NCBI RefSeq assembly: GCF_014649915.1
Contig: NZ_BMTY01000009.1
Coordinates: forward strand, 233,486 to 271,085
DNA length: 37,600 bases
Direction of reading: 5' to 3'
DNA from: Streptomyces toxytricini
Lineage (GTDB): Bacteria > Actinomycetota > Actinomycetes > Streptomycetales > Streptomycetaceae
Positions 16,935 through 25,087 of this stretch are shown here, one piece after another (the first letter of the stretch is position 1; the number at the start of each line of letters is the position of its first letter). The notes under the pieces were generated by a model. The model saw only the letters and a program-made list of their open reading frames with translations, was not told the origin of the DNA and searched no databases. Position numbers and translations under genes: made by a program.

Positions 16935-17924
16935 ATGGCTACCACCACACGCACCCCGACAGACATGCCACCGCCTGTCTCCGCGAGCGGGAAGACCGCC
17001 GGCCGCGCCGGTGACGCCGTCTTCTCCGGGCTCTCCAAGGGCTCCGGGATCCTGCTCCTGGTGATCATGGCGTCGATCGCCGTCTTCCTCACCTACCGGG
17101 CCGCCATCGCCCTGTCGCAGAACGAGGGCAACTTCCTCACCACCTTCGACTGGAACGCCTCCGCGAACCCGCCCGTCTTCGGCATCGCGGTCCTCCTCTT
17201 CGGCACCGTCGTGAGCTCGGTCATCGCGATGGCCATCGCCGTCCCGATCGCCGTCGGCATCGCCCTGTTCATCTCGCACTACGCGCCGCGGAAGCTGGCC
17301 GCCCCCCTCGGCTACGTCGTCGACCTGCTGGCCGCGGTGCCGTCGATCATCTACGGCATCTGGGGCGCGCTCTTCCTCGTCCCGCAGCTCGCCGGACTCA
17401 ACCTCTGGCTCGACGAGTACCTCGGCTGGACCTACGTCTTCGACAAGTCCCAGCCCGGCGTCGCCCGCTCCCTCTTCACCGTCGGCATCCTGCTCGCGAT
17501 CATGATCCTGCCGATCGTGACGAGCGTCAGCCGCGAGGTCTTCCTCCAGGTCCCGCGCATGAACGAGGAGGCCGCCCTGGCCCTCGGCGCGACCCGCTGG
17601 GAGGTCATCCGGATGGCCGTCCTCCCCTTCGGCCGCTCCGGCGTCATCTCCGCCTCCATGCTCGGCCTCGGCCGCGCCCTCGGCGAGACCATGGCCGTCG
17701 CCACGGTCCTCTCCCCGAGCTTCCTGATCTCCGGACACCTCCTCGACCCGGGCGGCGGCACGTTCGCCCAGAACATCGCCGCGAAGTTCGACGAGGCCAA
17801 CGAGTTCGGCCGCGACGCCCTCATCGCCTCCGGCCTGGTCCTCTTCCTCCTCACCCTGCTGGTCAACGGCGCCGCGCGCATGATCATCGCGCGCCGCAAG
17901 GAGTACTCGGGGGCGAACGCCTGA
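16935..17924 (+). CDS. pstC: Phosphate ABC transporter permease PstC
   Basis: 329 residues. A cytoplasmic N-terminus of about 35 residues precedes six predicted membrane helices, beginning with GILLLVIMASIAVFLTY. Family motifs include the periplasmic TFDWNASANPPVFGI, FISHYAPRKLAAPLGYVVDLLAAVPSIIYG and the cytoplasmic EAA-loop MNEEAALALGATRWEVIRMAVLP, which contacts the ATPase PstB. GRALGETMAVATVL is also characteristic. ATG at 16935 follows ccggaaagacc. The stop codon overlaps the pstA start by one base (TGATG), indicating coupled translation. It forms the membrane channel with PstA. Confidence 0.96.
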   Translation: MATTTRTPTDMPPPVSASGKTAGRAGDAVFSGLSKGSGILLLVIMASIAVFLTYRAAIALSQNEGNFLTTFDWNASANPPVFGIAVLLFGTVVSSVIAMAIAVPIAVGIALFISHYAPRKLAAPLGYVVDLLAAVPSIIYGIWGALFLVPQLAGLNLWLDEYLGWTYVFDKSQPGVARSLFTVGILLAIMILPIVTSVSREVFLQVPRMNEEAALALGATRWEVIRMAVLPFGRSGVISASMLGLGRALGETMAVATVLSPSFLISGHLLDPGGGTFAQNIAAKFDEANEFGRDALIASGLVLFLLTLLVNGAARMIIARRKEYSGANA

Positions 17925-19006
17925 TGAGCCACGCAATCCAGGACCAGCGCCCCGTCCGGGCCCGCCGGGCCCGCGCCGGCGGCAGCCTCACCCGGGGCGG
18001 CCTGCCCCGCTGGGCGCCCGCCGCCACCGCCGTCCTCTCCACCCTGCTCGGCTGCGCCGCCGGCCTCGCCTTCGGCCTGCAGAGCAAGGTCCAGTGGGGC
18101 CTGATCGCCGCGCTCCTCTTCGTCGCCGCCACCTACGCCTCCAGCGCGGTCGTCGAGAACACCCGCCAGGCCAAGGACCGCGTCGCGACCTCCGTGATCT
18201 GGGTCTGCTTCCTGCTCGCCGTCATCCCGCTGGTCTCGCTGCTCTGGACCACCCTCAGCCGCGGCATGAAGGTCCTGACCGGCCACTTCCTGACGCACTC
18301 CATGAACGGCGTGACCGGCTTCGAACCGGGCGGCGGCGTCTACCACGCCCTGCTGGGCACCGTCCAGCAGGTCGCACTGGCCACTCTGATCGCCGCCCCC
18401 ATCGGCCTGCTGACCGCCGTCTACCTGGTCGAGTACGGCAAGGGCCGGCTCGCCAAGGCCGTGACGTTCTTCGTCGACGTCATGACCGGCATCCCGTCCA
18501 TCGTCGCCGGGCTCTTCATCCTGACGACCTGGAACCTGATGCTCGGCTTCGGCCCCTCCGGCTTCGCCGGCGCGATGGCCCTGTCGATCCTGATGATGCC
18601 CGTGGTGGTCCGCTCCACCGAGGAGATGCTCAAGCTGGTGCCGAACGAGCTGCGCGAGGCCGCCCTCGCCCTCGGCGTGCCGAAGTGGCGCATGATCCTC
18701 AAGGTGGTCCTCCCGACCGCCGTCGGCGGCATCTCCACCGGCCTGATGCTGGCCGTCGCCCGCATCGCCGGCGAGACCGCCCCGATCATGCTGCTGGTCT
18801 TCGGCTCCCAGCTCATCAACGGCAACCCCTTCGAAGGCGCCCAGTCCTCGCTCCCGCTCTACATCTGGGAGCAGTACAAGGTCGGCAGCGACGCCTCCTA
18901 CGACCGGGCATGGGCGGCAGCGCTCGTCCTGATCGCCTTCGTCATGATCCTCAACCTGGTGGCCCGCGGCATCGCCCGCTGGAAGGCCCCGAAGACCGGT
19001 CGCTGA
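17924..19006 (+). CDS. pstA: Phosphate ABC transporter permease PstA
   Basis: 360 residues. An Arg-rich N-terminus and two early hydrophobic segments (about 30-50 and 57-75) precede the conserved permease core, so there are probably more helices than the usual six, as in other Streptomyces PstA. Family signatures are [32 protein letters not shown], the EAA loop [23 protein letters not shown] and [17 protein letters not shown]. It pairs with PstC as the transmembrane pore. Its ATG overlaps the pstC stop. pstB follows 28 bases after the stop. Confidence 0.96.
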   Translation: MSHAIQDQRPVRARRARAGGSLTRGGLPRWAPAATAVLSTLLGCAAGLAFGLQSKVQWGLIAALLFVAATYASSAVVENTRQAKDRVATSVIWVCFLLAVIPLVSLLWTTLSRGMKVLTGHFLTHSMNGVTGFEPGGGVYHALLGTVQQVALATLIAAPIGLLTAVYLVEYGKGRLAKAVTFFVDVMTGIPSIVAGLFILTTWNLMLGFGPSGFAGAMALSILMMPVVVRSTEEMLKLVPNELREAALALGVPKWRMILKVVLPTAVGGISTGLMLAVARIAGETAPIMLLVFGSQLINGNPFEGAQSSLPLYIWEQYKVGSDASYDRAWAAALVLIAFVMILNLVARGIARWKAPKTGR

Positions 19007-19034
19007 GCGACCGCACGAAAGCGAAGTGACCCTC

Positions 19035-19811
19035 ATGGCCAAGCGAATCGACGTCAGCGGCCTCTCCGCCTTCTACGGCACCCACAAGGCCATCGACGAC
19101 ATCTCGATGACCGTGGAGCCGCACTCCGTGACCGCCTTCATCGGCCCCTCCGGCTGCGGCAAGTCCACCTTCCTGCGCACCCTGAACCGGATGCACGAGG
19201 TCACCCCGGGCGGCCGCGTCGAGGGCAAGGTGCTCCTGGACGACGAGAACCTCTACGGCCCCGGCGTCGACCCGGTCGCCGTCCGCCGCACGGTCGGCAT
19301 GGTCTTCCAGCGCCCCAACCCCTTCCCCACCATGTCGATCTTCGAGAACGTGGCGGCGGGCCTGCGCCTGAACGGCGGCCACCGCCGGCAGGACCTGTCC
19401 GACATCGTCGAGCGGTCGCTGCGGGGCGCCAACCTGTGGAACGAGGTCAAGGACCGGCTGCACAAGCCGGGCTCCGGGCTCTCCGGCGGCCAGCAGCAGC
19501 GCCTGTGCATCGCCCGCGCCATCGCGGTCGAGCCGGAGGTCCTGCTGATGGACGAGCCGTGCTCGGCCCTCGACCCGATCTCCACGCTCGCCATCGAGGA
19601 CCTGATCGGCGAGCTGAAGGAGCGCTTCACGATCGTCATCGTGACGCACAACATGCAGCAGGCGGCCCGCGTCTCGGACCGCACCGCCTTCTTCAACCTC
19701 GCGGCGGTCGGCCAGCCCGGAAAGCTCATCGAGATCGACGAGACCGACCGGATCTTCTCCAATCCTTCCGTCCAGGCGACCGAGGACTACATCTCGGGCC
19801 GCTTCGGCTGA
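19035..19811 (+). CDS. pstB: Phosphate ABC transporter ATPase PstB
   Basis: 258 residues, the standard PstB length. Visible motifs are Walker A (GPSGCGKST), the Q-loop ([12 protein letters not shown], diagnostic of PstB), the ABC signature ([15 protein letters not shown]), Walker B ([13 protein letters not shown]) and the switch His ([15 protein letters not shown]). It hydrolyses ATP to drive phosphate import through PstC-PstA. I start it at ATG 19035 ([13 protein letters not shown]), the conserved family N-terminus, rather than the in-frame GTG at 19026, which has no better ribosome site. Last gene of the pst operon, followed by strong hairpins. Confidence 0.97.
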   Translation: MAKRIDVSGLSAFYGTHKAIDDISMTVEPHSVTAFIGPSGCGKSTFLRTLNRMHEVTPGGRVEGKVLLDDENLYGPGVDPVAVRRTVGMVFQRPNPFPTMSIFENVAAGLRLNGGHRRQDLSDIVERSLRGANLWNEVKDRLHKPGSGLSGGQQQRLCIARAIAVEPEVLLMDEPCSALDPISTLAIEDLIGELKERFTIVIVTHNMQQAARVSDRTAFFNLAAVGQPGKLIEIDETDRIFSNPSVQATEDYISGRFG

Positions 19812-19814
19812 GCC

Positions 19815-19850
19815 GCCTTGCGGTGCTGCATGGCGGTGCCACCGCAAGGC
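19815..19850 (+). repeat. Inverted repeat just after pstB
   Basis: gccttgcggt (19815-19824) is the exact reverse complement of accgcaaggc (19841-19850), with a 16-nt loop, starting three bases past the pstB stop. It may add to the terminator that follows or protect the pst mRNA 3' end. Confidence 0.7.
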
Positions 19851-19851
19851 G

Positions 19852-19889
19852 AAGGGCCGGCTCCCCCGGGTGGGGGGAGCCGGCCCTTT
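19852..19889 (+). terminator. Terminator of the pst operon
   Basis: aagggccggctcccc (19852-19866) pairs perfectly with ggggagccggccctt (19874-19888), 15 bp, followed by TTC on the plus strand and preceded by AAG. It lies between the convergent pst and pit units and, being nearly symmetric, could stop transcription from both sides. Confidence 0.9.
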
Positions 19890-19924
19890 CCTGCCTCCGG
19901 GGCCCGGGGGGCCCGTACGGCCTG

Positions 19925-20923
19925 CTAGCCGACGGCCAGGTTGACCAGCCAGAAGCACACCGCCGCCACGAGGGCCGCGGCGGGCATGGTGATGAACCAG
20001 CCCAGGATGATGTTCTTGGCGACGCCCCAGCGGACCGCGTTGACGCGCTTGGTCGCCCCCACGCCCATGATCGCCGAGGTGATCACGTGGGTCGTGGAGA
20101 TCGGCGCGTGGAAGAGGTACGACGCCGTGTACATGATCGAGGCGCCGGTGGTCTCGGCGGCGAAGCCCTGCGGCGGGTCCAGCTCGATGATCTTGCGGCC
20201 GAGGGTGCGCATGATGCGCCAGCCGCCCGCGTACGTACCGAGCGACAGCATGACCGCGCACGCGATCTTGACCCACACGGGGATCGGCGCGCCCGCCTCC
20301 TCGACGTCCGCGATGACGAGGGCCATCACCACGATGCCCATCGTCTTCTGCGCGTCCTGGAGGCCGTGGCCCAGCGCCATGGCGGCGGCCGAGACGGTCT
20401 GCGCGATGCGGAAGCCCCGCTTGGCCTTGTGCGGGTTGGCCCGCCGGAAGATCCACATGATCGCGACCATCACCAGGTAGCCGACGAGCAGGCCGACCAG
20501 CGGCGAGAGGAACATCGGGATGACGACCTTCTCGACCACCCCGGACCAGATCACCCCGATCCCGCCGGCCAGCGCCGCGCCCACCATGCCGCCGAAGAGG
20601 GCGTGCGAGGAGGAGGACGGCAGGCCGAAGTACCAGGTGATCAGGTTCCAGACGATCGCCCCGACGAGGGCGGCGAAAAGGATCCACATGCCGGTGGAGC
20701 CGTGCGGGGTCTCGATGAGGCCCTCGCTGACCGTCTTGGCGACGCCGCTGCCCAGGAAGGCGCCGGCGAGGTTCATCACCGCGGCCATCGCGAGGGCGGC
20801 GCGCGGGGTCAGCGCCCGGGTCGAGACCGAGGTCGCGATCGCGTTCGCCGAGTCGTGGAACCCGTTGGTGTACGTGAAGCCGAGCGCGACACCGATGGTC
20901 ACGATCAGAGCGAAGGTGTCCAC
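19925..20923 (-). CDS. pit: Low-affinity inorganic phosphate transporter (Pit family)
   Basis: 332 residues with about eight to ten membrane helices. The two family signature repeats are visible: GFTYTNGFHDSANAIATSVSTRAL near the N-terminus and ASYLFHAPISTTHVITSAIMGVG in the second half; YFGLPSSSSHALFGGMVGAAL and MALGHGLQDAQKTMGI are also typical. Pit proteins import phosphate as a metal-phosphate complex with protons, with low affinity. GTG at 20923 follows the DUF47 stop by five bases, with aggag available inside the end of that gene (tcaaggagtcctga), so the two genes form an operon. Location next to pst matches the pitH1 position of S. coelicolor, from memory. Confidence 0.95.
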   Translation of the reverse strand: MDTFALIVTIGVALGFTYTNGFHDSANAIATSVSTRALTPRAALAMAAVMNLAGAFLGSGVAKTVSEGLIETPHGSTGMWILFAALVGAIVWNLITWYFGLPSSSSHALFGGMVGAALAGGIGVIWSGVVEKVVIPMFLSPLVGLLVGYLVMVAIMWIFRRANPHKAKRGFRIAQTVSAAAMALGHGLQDAQKTMGIVVMALVIADVEEAGAPIPVWVKIACAVMLSLGTYAGGWRIMRTLGRKIIELDPPQGFAAETTGASIMYTASYLFHAPISTTHVITSAIMGVGATKRVNAVRWGVAKNIILGWFITMPAAALVAAVCFWLVNLAVG

Positions 20924-20928
20924 GGGGT

Positions 20929-21549
20929 TCAGGACTCCTTGACCGCGATGGTCTCCACCGTGTTCGCGACGTGCTCGAACGCGTCGGCCGCCTCTTCGAG
21001 CACGTCGACGATCTGCTTGAGCTTGAGCACCTCGATGGCGTCGTACTTGCCGTTGAAGAGCTGTGCGAGCAGCTTCCGGTGGATCTGGTCGGCCTGGTTC
21101 TCGAGGCGGTTGACCTCGATCCAGTACTCGGTCAGGTTGTCCATGGTCCGCAGGTGCGGCATGGCCTCGGCGGTCAGCTCGGCCGCCCGCGCCAGGACCT
21201 CGATCTGCTGCTCGACGCCCTTGGGGAGCTCCTCGATGTTGTAGAGGACGACCAGGTCGACGGCCTCCTCCATGAAGTCCATGATGTCGTCGAGCGACGA
21301 GGCCAGGGAGTAGATGTCCTCGCGGTCGAACGGCGTGATGAAGGAGGAGTTCAGCTGGTGGAAGATCGCGTGGGTGGCGTCGTCCCCCGCGTGCTCGGCC
21401 GCCCGCATGCGCTCCGCGATCTCGGCCCGGGCGGGTGGCTCCGCTCCGAGCAGTTCCATCAGGAGCTTGGAGCCCGTGACGATGTTGTCCGCGGATGCGG
21501 CGAACATGTCGTAGAAGCTCGTCTCCCTGGGGGTCAGACGAAATCGCAC
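20929..21549 (-). CDS. DUF47 family (PhoU-like) protein partner of Pit
   Basis: 206 residues, all-helical, of the DUF47 family distantly related to PhoU; such proteins are usually encoded beside Pit transporters and are thought to modulate them. Features: RFRLTPRETSFYDMFAASADNI at the N-terminus, EHAGDDATHAIFHQL, TPFDREDIYSLASSLDDIMDFMEE (acidic metal-binding-type motif), and LKQIVDVLEEAADAFEHVANTVE near the end. I choose GTG 21549: GAGG lies nine bases upstream, and the candidate promoter's -10 box (21586-21591) would start transcription downstream of the alternative GTG at 21582. First gene of the DUF47-pit operon. Confidence 0.92.
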   Translation of the reverse strand: MRFRLTPRETSFYDMFAASADNIVTGSKLLMELLGAEPPARAEIAERMRAAEHAGDDATHAIFHQLNSSFITPFDREDIYSLASSLDDIMDFMEEAVDLVVLYNIEELPKGVEQQIEVLARAAELTAEAMPHLRTMDNLTEYWIEVNRLENQADQIHRKLLAQLFNGKYDAIEVLKLKQIVDVLEEAADAFEHVANTVETIAVKES

Positions 21550-21585
21550 GTGTGGTCCTCGGGGTGCATCGGATTCGGTCACCTG

Positions 21586-21615
21586 ATGCTAGGCGCTCGC
21601 TCCGGCCACGGCTAA
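21586..21615 (-). promoter_or_regulatory. Promoter of the DUF47-pit operon
   Basis: On the minus strand, -35 TTAGCC (21610-21615), an 18-nt spacer and -10 TAGCAT (21586-21591). The predicted start near 21579 leaves a leader of about 30 bases to the GTG at 21549. Confidence 0.55.
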
Positions 21616-21692
21616 CCCGCCGTTCCCCGTGTCCTCCATCAGGCAGAGTGGGCCCGCGGGCCCCCGCCCCAGCGGGCGCGGCCCGGTATCCT

Positions 21693-21709
21693 ATACCCGT
21701 CGGGGGTAT
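21693..21709 (+). promoter_or_regulatory. CsoR operator in its own promoter
   Basis: atacccgtcgggggtat: inverted ATACCC and GGGTAT arms with a G5 tract, the typical form of CsoR operators. It lies 33 bases before csoR and overlaps a -10-like TATCCT/TATACC. It indicates copper-relieved autorepression. Confidence 0.8.
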
Positions 21710-21741
21710 CCCCGGACTCGTCGCGGACCACGGGAGGACCC

Positions 21742-22092
21742 ATGACGGCCATCGAGGCGGAGAGCTCCGGATGCGGCGCCGGCACCGCTGCGGCCCCCGA
21801 GGGGCACGCGGTGCACGGGTACCACCACCGCAAGGACGAGCACCTCAAGCGGCTGCGCCGGATCGAGGGGCAGATCCGCGGCCTCCAGCGCCTCGTCGAC
21901 GAGGACGTCTACTGCATCGACATACTCACCCAGGTCTCGGCGAGCACCAAGGCCCTGCAGTCCTTCGCCCTCCAGCTGCTGGAAGAGCACCTGCGGCACT
22001 GCGTGGCCGACGCGGCCGTCAAGGGCGGGGACGAGATCGACGCCAAGGTCGAGGAGGCCACGAAGGCCATCGCCCGGCTGCTGCGCACCTGA
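21742..22092 (+). CDS. csoR: Copper-sensing transcriptional repressor CsoR
   Basis: 116 residues, all-helical, of the CsoR/DUF156 family. The Cu(I) ligand triad is intact with canonical spacing: Cys58 (VYCIDIL), His83 and Cys87 (LEEHLRHCV). RIEGQIRGLQRLVDEDVYCID is the family signature. An N-terminal extension of about 28 residues, rich in His (22, 25, 28, 29, 34), precedes the fold. Apo-CsoR represses copper-efflux genes; binding Cu(I) releases DNA. Here no copA or copZ adjoins, so other targets must lie elsewhere. ATG at 21742 has gggagg just upstream. Autoregulation is indicated by the operator ahead of it. Confidence 0.93.
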   Translation: MTAIEAESSGCGAGTAAAPEGHAVHGYHHRKDEHLKRLRRIEGQIRGLQRLVDEDVYCIDILTQVSASTKALQSFALQLLEEHLRHCVADAAVKGGDEIDAKVEEATKAIARLLRT

Positions 22093-22125
22093 GCCGCCGG
22101 CCCGGCCGCGCAAGCAAGCGGTCGC

Positions 22126-22155
22126 GCCCGTACCCCGCGGGAAGGGGGTACGGGC
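22126..22155. terminator. Bidirectional terminator between csoR and the 53-residue gene
   Basis: gcccgtacccc (22126-22136) pairs with ggggtacgggc (22145-22155), a perfect 11-bp stem with an 8-nt loop. It lies between two convergent stop codons (22092 and 22172) and can serve both. Confidence 0.8.
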
Positions 22156-22171
22156 CGCGCCCGGCCCGCGG

Positions 22172-22333
22172 CTACAGGCCGAGCCCCATGAGGACCTCGT
22201 CGATCCGGTCCTGGCTGAGCCGCTCCTCGTCGGCGGCGGAGGCGGCGATGATCAGCTCGCCGCACAGCTCGATCTCGGCCAGCGCCACGTGGTCCTGCAC
22301 CGTCGCACCGCACACGGGGGTCACGCGTCTCAC
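22172..22333 (-). CDS. Small conserved-looking protein, 53 residues
   Basis: Unknown function. From GTG 22333 it reads VRRVTPVCGATVQDHVALAE, then a helix-forming IELCGELIIAASAADEERLSQ and DRIDEVLMGLGL. It has two Cys residues, no signal peptide and no membrane segment. The frame is open further upstream to 22450, but that part looks non-coding and contains a -10-like TACGCT (minus strand, 22374-22379), which would place the transcript start between the two. The stop sits 16 bases from the hairpin shared with csoR. I recall similar short proteins in other Streptomyces but no function. Confidence 0.65.
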   Translation of the reverse strand: MRRVTPVCGATVQDHVALAEIELCGELIIAASAADEERLSQDRIDEVLMGLGL

Positions 22334-22472
22334 CTCGATCTGCCGCCATCGGACATCGGTCTGCGATGCGCCCAGCGTAGGGAGGGGCCCGCGGTGTGCG
22401 CATGACACGTATGGACCATTTCCGGATACCCCGCCATGGTCCGAAGGCATGGCACCCGGTGCCTCCCGCCGG

Positions 22473-23309
22473 CTATTCGGCGATCTTCCCGGCGTAAATG
22501 TCCCTGCTTGCGGGCAATACGACGGTCACCGGAGTGCCGAACCCGTAGAGCAGCGTGGTCGAGGAGACATCGATCACGCCATTGTTGACCCAGCTGAAGC
22601 GGTGCCGGACCTTCCGCAGCCGCCCCTCCTCGTCGAGGTAGGCGTCGAAGGGCACCGTGTCCGTGGTGAACCCTTTCGCCGCTGCCTCCAATGCCCCCTT
22701 GATCCCCGGGGAAGCCGTTTTCGCGGCCCGCCCGATGTCGGTCGTCCCCCGGTAGTGCCGCACCTTCGTGCCCGCCAGCTCCGTCTCGCCGACGTAGCGG
22801 ACGTCCTGGGCGCCGCGCAGCAGCTCCGCGGCGGCCAGCGGGTCGGTCGCGCCGCCGGTGACCAGGTTCCCGTCCGCGAGGGTGGCGGTGTCGACGCGCA
22901 CCCACTTGTCGGCGGGCACGCCCGCCCCCCGGTTCTTCATGTACAGCGCGCCGGGGACGAGCAGCTCGGTGATGGGCTGGTGCGCCTCCTTGCCCGCCGC
23001 GTCGGCCGGGAGCATGACCAGGAGCTGTCCCATCCGGTTCCTGAAGTCGACGCCGCCCTCGCCGCGGATGGTGACCCGGGTGCCCCCGGTCGCCATCTCC
23101 ATGGCCGTACGGGCCTGCGCGCTCCCGGTGGCGGCGAGCCGGTCGGGGGCCGCCCGCACGGCGGCCGCCGGGTCCGCCGGGGGCCGGTCGTCCCCTGCGG
23201 CGGCGGAACCGCCGCACCCGCTCGTCACGGCGACCACCGCGGCCACGCCGACGGCGAGCACCGCCTCGCCCGCCCGGCCGCGCCGCTGCCCCTGCTGGTG
23301 CACCACCAT
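22473..23309 (-). CDS. Lipoprotein, LppX/LprG-like
   Basis: 278 residues. The N-terminal signal peptide ends in a lipobox (VTSGC, Cys32). The mature part has alternating beta-strand patterns: TAMEMATGGTRVTIRGEGGVDFRNR, LLVPGALYMKNRG, KWVRVDTATL, DVRYVGETELAGTKVRHYRG, VPFDAYLDEEGRLRKVRHRFSW. This resembles the LolA-fold lipoproteins LppX/LprG of actinobacteria, which carry lipids or fatty acyl chains at the membrane. The family assignment is by pattern only. The ATG at 23309 has ggcagg upstream. It stands alone on the minus strand with a divergent small gene upstream. Confidence 0.82.
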   Translation of the reverse strand: MVVHQQGQRRGRAGEAVLAVGVAAVVAVTSGCGGSAAAGDDRPPADPAAAVRAAPDRLAATGSAQARTAMEMATGGTRVTIRGEGGVDFRNRMGQLLVMLPADAAGKEAHQPITELLVPGALYMKNRGAGVPADKWVRVDTATLADGNLVTGGATDPLAAAELLRGAQDVRYVGETELAGTKVRHYRGTTDIGRAAKTASPGIKGALEAAAKGFTTDTVPFDAYLDEEGRLRKVRHRFSWVNNGVIDVSSTTLLYGFGTPVTVVLPASRDIYAGKIAE

Positions 23310-23439
23310 CGCCTGCCAACCCCCAACGCATCACCGCTGCTTGTCCGAGGCCCCCACCTGCTGCGGTTTAACGAGGTCCGCGGCCTCCCGTCACGGTGCG
23401 GGCCTCCCGGGCGCGCCGCGCCGCCGGTACCGTGGCGGC

Positions 23440-23652
23440 GTGGATCCGCACCCCGGGGCGCCGCCCGCCCCCGAGCCCGAGACCTTCCCGCTGATCCGGC
23501 CCGGCGCGCAGGAGCCGCCGACCGCGCACGCCGCTTCGACGACCGAGCGCGGCTCGTTCTGCCTGGCGGTGTGCGGCTGCGGCTGGCGCGGCCCGGCCCG
23601 CCGCTCGCGCGACCTGGCCCGCAGGGACGCCGCGGAGCACGGCGCCGCGTAG
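23440..23652 (+). CDS. Small Cys-containing protein, 70 residues
   Basis: Unknown function. It starts MDPHPGAPPAPEPETFPLIR and has a central conserved-looking core, SFCLAVCGCGWRGPARRSRDLARRDAAEHG, with three Cys residues in CLAVCGCGW that could bind a metal, followed by a basic helix. A TACCGT box six bases before the GTG supports this start and suggests a leaderless transcript. I recall proteins of this type in Streptomyces genomes but no assigned role. Confidence 0.65.
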   Translation: MDPHPGAPPAPEPETFPLIRPGAQEPPTAHAASTTERGSFCLAVCGCGWRGPARRSRDLARRDAAEHGAA

Positions 23653-23740
23653 GCGGGCCGCAGCCGCCGCCCGCCGCGGGTGTCACCCGTTCGGCCGCGG
23701 CCGGCTGGCGGGGCGGCCGGGCCGCGGGTGCGCTGGTGGC

Positions 23741-23977
23741 ATGCCAGGACCCGCATCCCGCGCCGCCGCCCTCCTCGCGTGGCTGCTGCTCCTCGTCCTC
23801 GCGCCCGCGGGCGCGGCCGCGGCGAGGCAGACCGGCTCGGCCGACGGCCCGGCCGACGTGGCCCTGGCCGTCGGGCTGACGTGCGCCGCCGCGCTGGCGA
23901 CGGGGCTGTGGCTGCGGGCGCGCCACCGCCGGGACGCGGAGGCGGGCGGCCGCGGCCCCGAGGGCGGCGACCGGTGA
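23741..23977 (+). CDS. Small two-TM membrane protein, 78 residues
   Basis: Unknown function. A hydrophobic N-terminus (AALLAWLLLLVLAPAGAAAA) that may be a signal anchor, then a second membrane segment (DVALAVGLTCAAALATGLWL) and a charged Arg/Gly tail. The ATG at 23741 has ggtgg upstream. The stop overlaps the start of another tiny membrane protein as GTGA, so the two are coupled. Confidence 0.6.
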   Translation: MPGPASRAAALLAWLLLLVLAPAGAAAARQTGSADGPADVALAVGLTCAAALATGLWLRARHRRDAEAGGRGPEGGDR

Positions 23978-24084
23978 CACCCCGGCACCGGCCGGCAGCG
24001 GTGCGGCTGTGCTTCGGCATCGCCGGGCTGTGCCTGCTCGCGGCAGCGCTGATGTCCCTGTGGGACTCCTACGGGCACCCCTGA
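23974..24084 (+). CDS. Tiny single-TM protein, 36 residues
   Basis: Starts at GTG overlapping the previous stop (GTGA). The sequence begins MTPRHRPAAVR, followed by one membrane segment (LCFGIAGLCLLAAALMSLW) and a short end DSYGHP. Basic start and helix suggest an inner-membrane protein with its C-terminus outside. Probably co-translated with the 78-residue protein. Function unknown. Confidence 0.55.
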   Translation: MTPRHRPAAVRLCFGIAGLCLLAAALMSLWDSYGHP

Positions 24085-24103
24085 GCCGCGGCCGGGTCCG
24101 AGG

Positions 24104-24123
24104 CACGGCCGGGCCCGGCCGTG
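24104..24123. terminator. Perfect 20-bp palindrome between convergent genes
   Basis: cacggccggg followed by its exact reverse complement cccggccgtg. It lies 20 bases past the 36-residue gene and before the convergent PAP2 stop (24175). Most likely a bidirectional terminator hairpin. Confidence 0.6.
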
Positions 24124-24174
24124 GCCGGCGCACGCCGAGGTCGCCGGCGGGTGCGGCCGCGTCGGTGCCGCCGG

Positions 24175-24894
24175 TCAGGCCGCCAGGTCGCTGTCGTGCG
24201 TACGGGCGCCGCCGCCGACCGCGGCCCGCTCGCCGCCCAGCTCCACCGGCCGGGGCCGCGCGAGGCCGCGGGCCCGTACGAGCCGGGCGGCCCGCGGGGA
24301 GCGGGCGACCGCGCGCACCGCGGGCGTCAAGGCGGCCATGGCTAGCGGGGCGAGGACGAGGACGACGGCGGTGCCGAGGGCGAACCCGCCGACGACGTCG
24401 GTGGGGTAGTGGACGCCCAGGTAGACGCGGCTGAGCCCCTCGGCGAGGGCCAGGCCGATGCCGATGAGGCCGATGCGGCGGCGGGCGAGGAACAGGCCCA
24501 TGCCGAGGGCCATCGTGAGGGTGGCGTGGTCGCTGACGAAGGAGTACAGGCTCTGGCTCGCGGCCGGTTCCAGGACGTGCAGTCCCTCATGCATGTGGAA
24601 CGGCCTGTTCCGCCCGACGAGCTGACGCAGTGGCACGTTGACGGCGAGCGCGACGACGGCGGCGAACGGCGCCCACAGCAGGGCGGCGAAGGTCTCGGCG
24701 GCGGCGGCCGGCTCCTGCCGCCGGGCGCCGCGCCAGCACCACAGCACGAGGAGCACCATCAGGAGGGGGATGCCGAAGGAACTGGCCAGGACGACGGCCC
24801 TGTCGACCGCGGCCGGGGCGTACCGGGCCAGCGCGTTGACGCCGTAGAGCAGGCTGACGTCCACGTTCGGCCCACCGGTTGCTAGTGCAGCCAT
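24175..24894 (-). CDS. PAP2-superfamily membrane phosphatase
   Basis: 239 residues with about six membrane segments. The three active-site motifs are present: RQLVGRNRP (the usual KX6RP with Arg for Lys), FVSDHA (SDH in place of SGH, as in undecaprenyl-pyrophosphatases of the BcrC type) and SRVYLGVHYPTD (SRX5HX3D). The SDH form suggests a lipid-pyrophosphate substrate such as undecaprenyl pyrophosphate, but this is inference. The C-terminal 50 residues are basic and hydrophilic. The ATG at 24894 has aagggg about ten bases upstream. A dyad 38 bases before the start may be an operator. Confidence 0.88.
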   Translation of the reverse strand: MAALATGGPNVDVSLLYGVNALARYAPAAVDRAVVLASSFGIPLLMVLLVLWCWRGARRQEPAAAAETFAALLWAPFAAVVALAVNVPLRQLVGRNRPFHMHEGLHVLEPAASQSLYSFVSDHATLTMALGMGLFLARRRIGLIGIGLALAEGLSRVYLGVHYPTDVVGGFALGTAVVLVLAPLAMAALTPAVRAVARSPRAARLVRARGLARPRPVELGGERAAVGGGARTHDSDLAA

Positions 24895-24931
24895 GGCGAT
24901 GCGGCCCCTTGTTCTTGCTCGGTTCCCCTAC

Positions 24932-24953
24932 GGGTGCACCCGTGTGTGCACCC
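24932..24953 (-). promoter_or_regulatory. Perfect dyad upstream of the PAP2 gene
   Basis: gggtgcac-N6-gtgcaccc, 38 bases before the PAP2 start. It could be a repressor operator for this gene or the terminator of the upstream cell-wall hydrolase gene (stop at 25088). No U-run follows on the minus strand, which favours an operator slightly. Confidence 0.4.
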
Positions 24954-25087
24954 CGCGAAACCCCCCCGTGTCGATCCTCCCCGTGACCATGGAACGCCTG
25001 CTCGGGCAGGGCGGTTCCCCCCTCCACGGAATGATCACGGCAACGTTATCCAAGAGTGATGCGTCGCCGCAGCTCAGGGCCTGCGCT

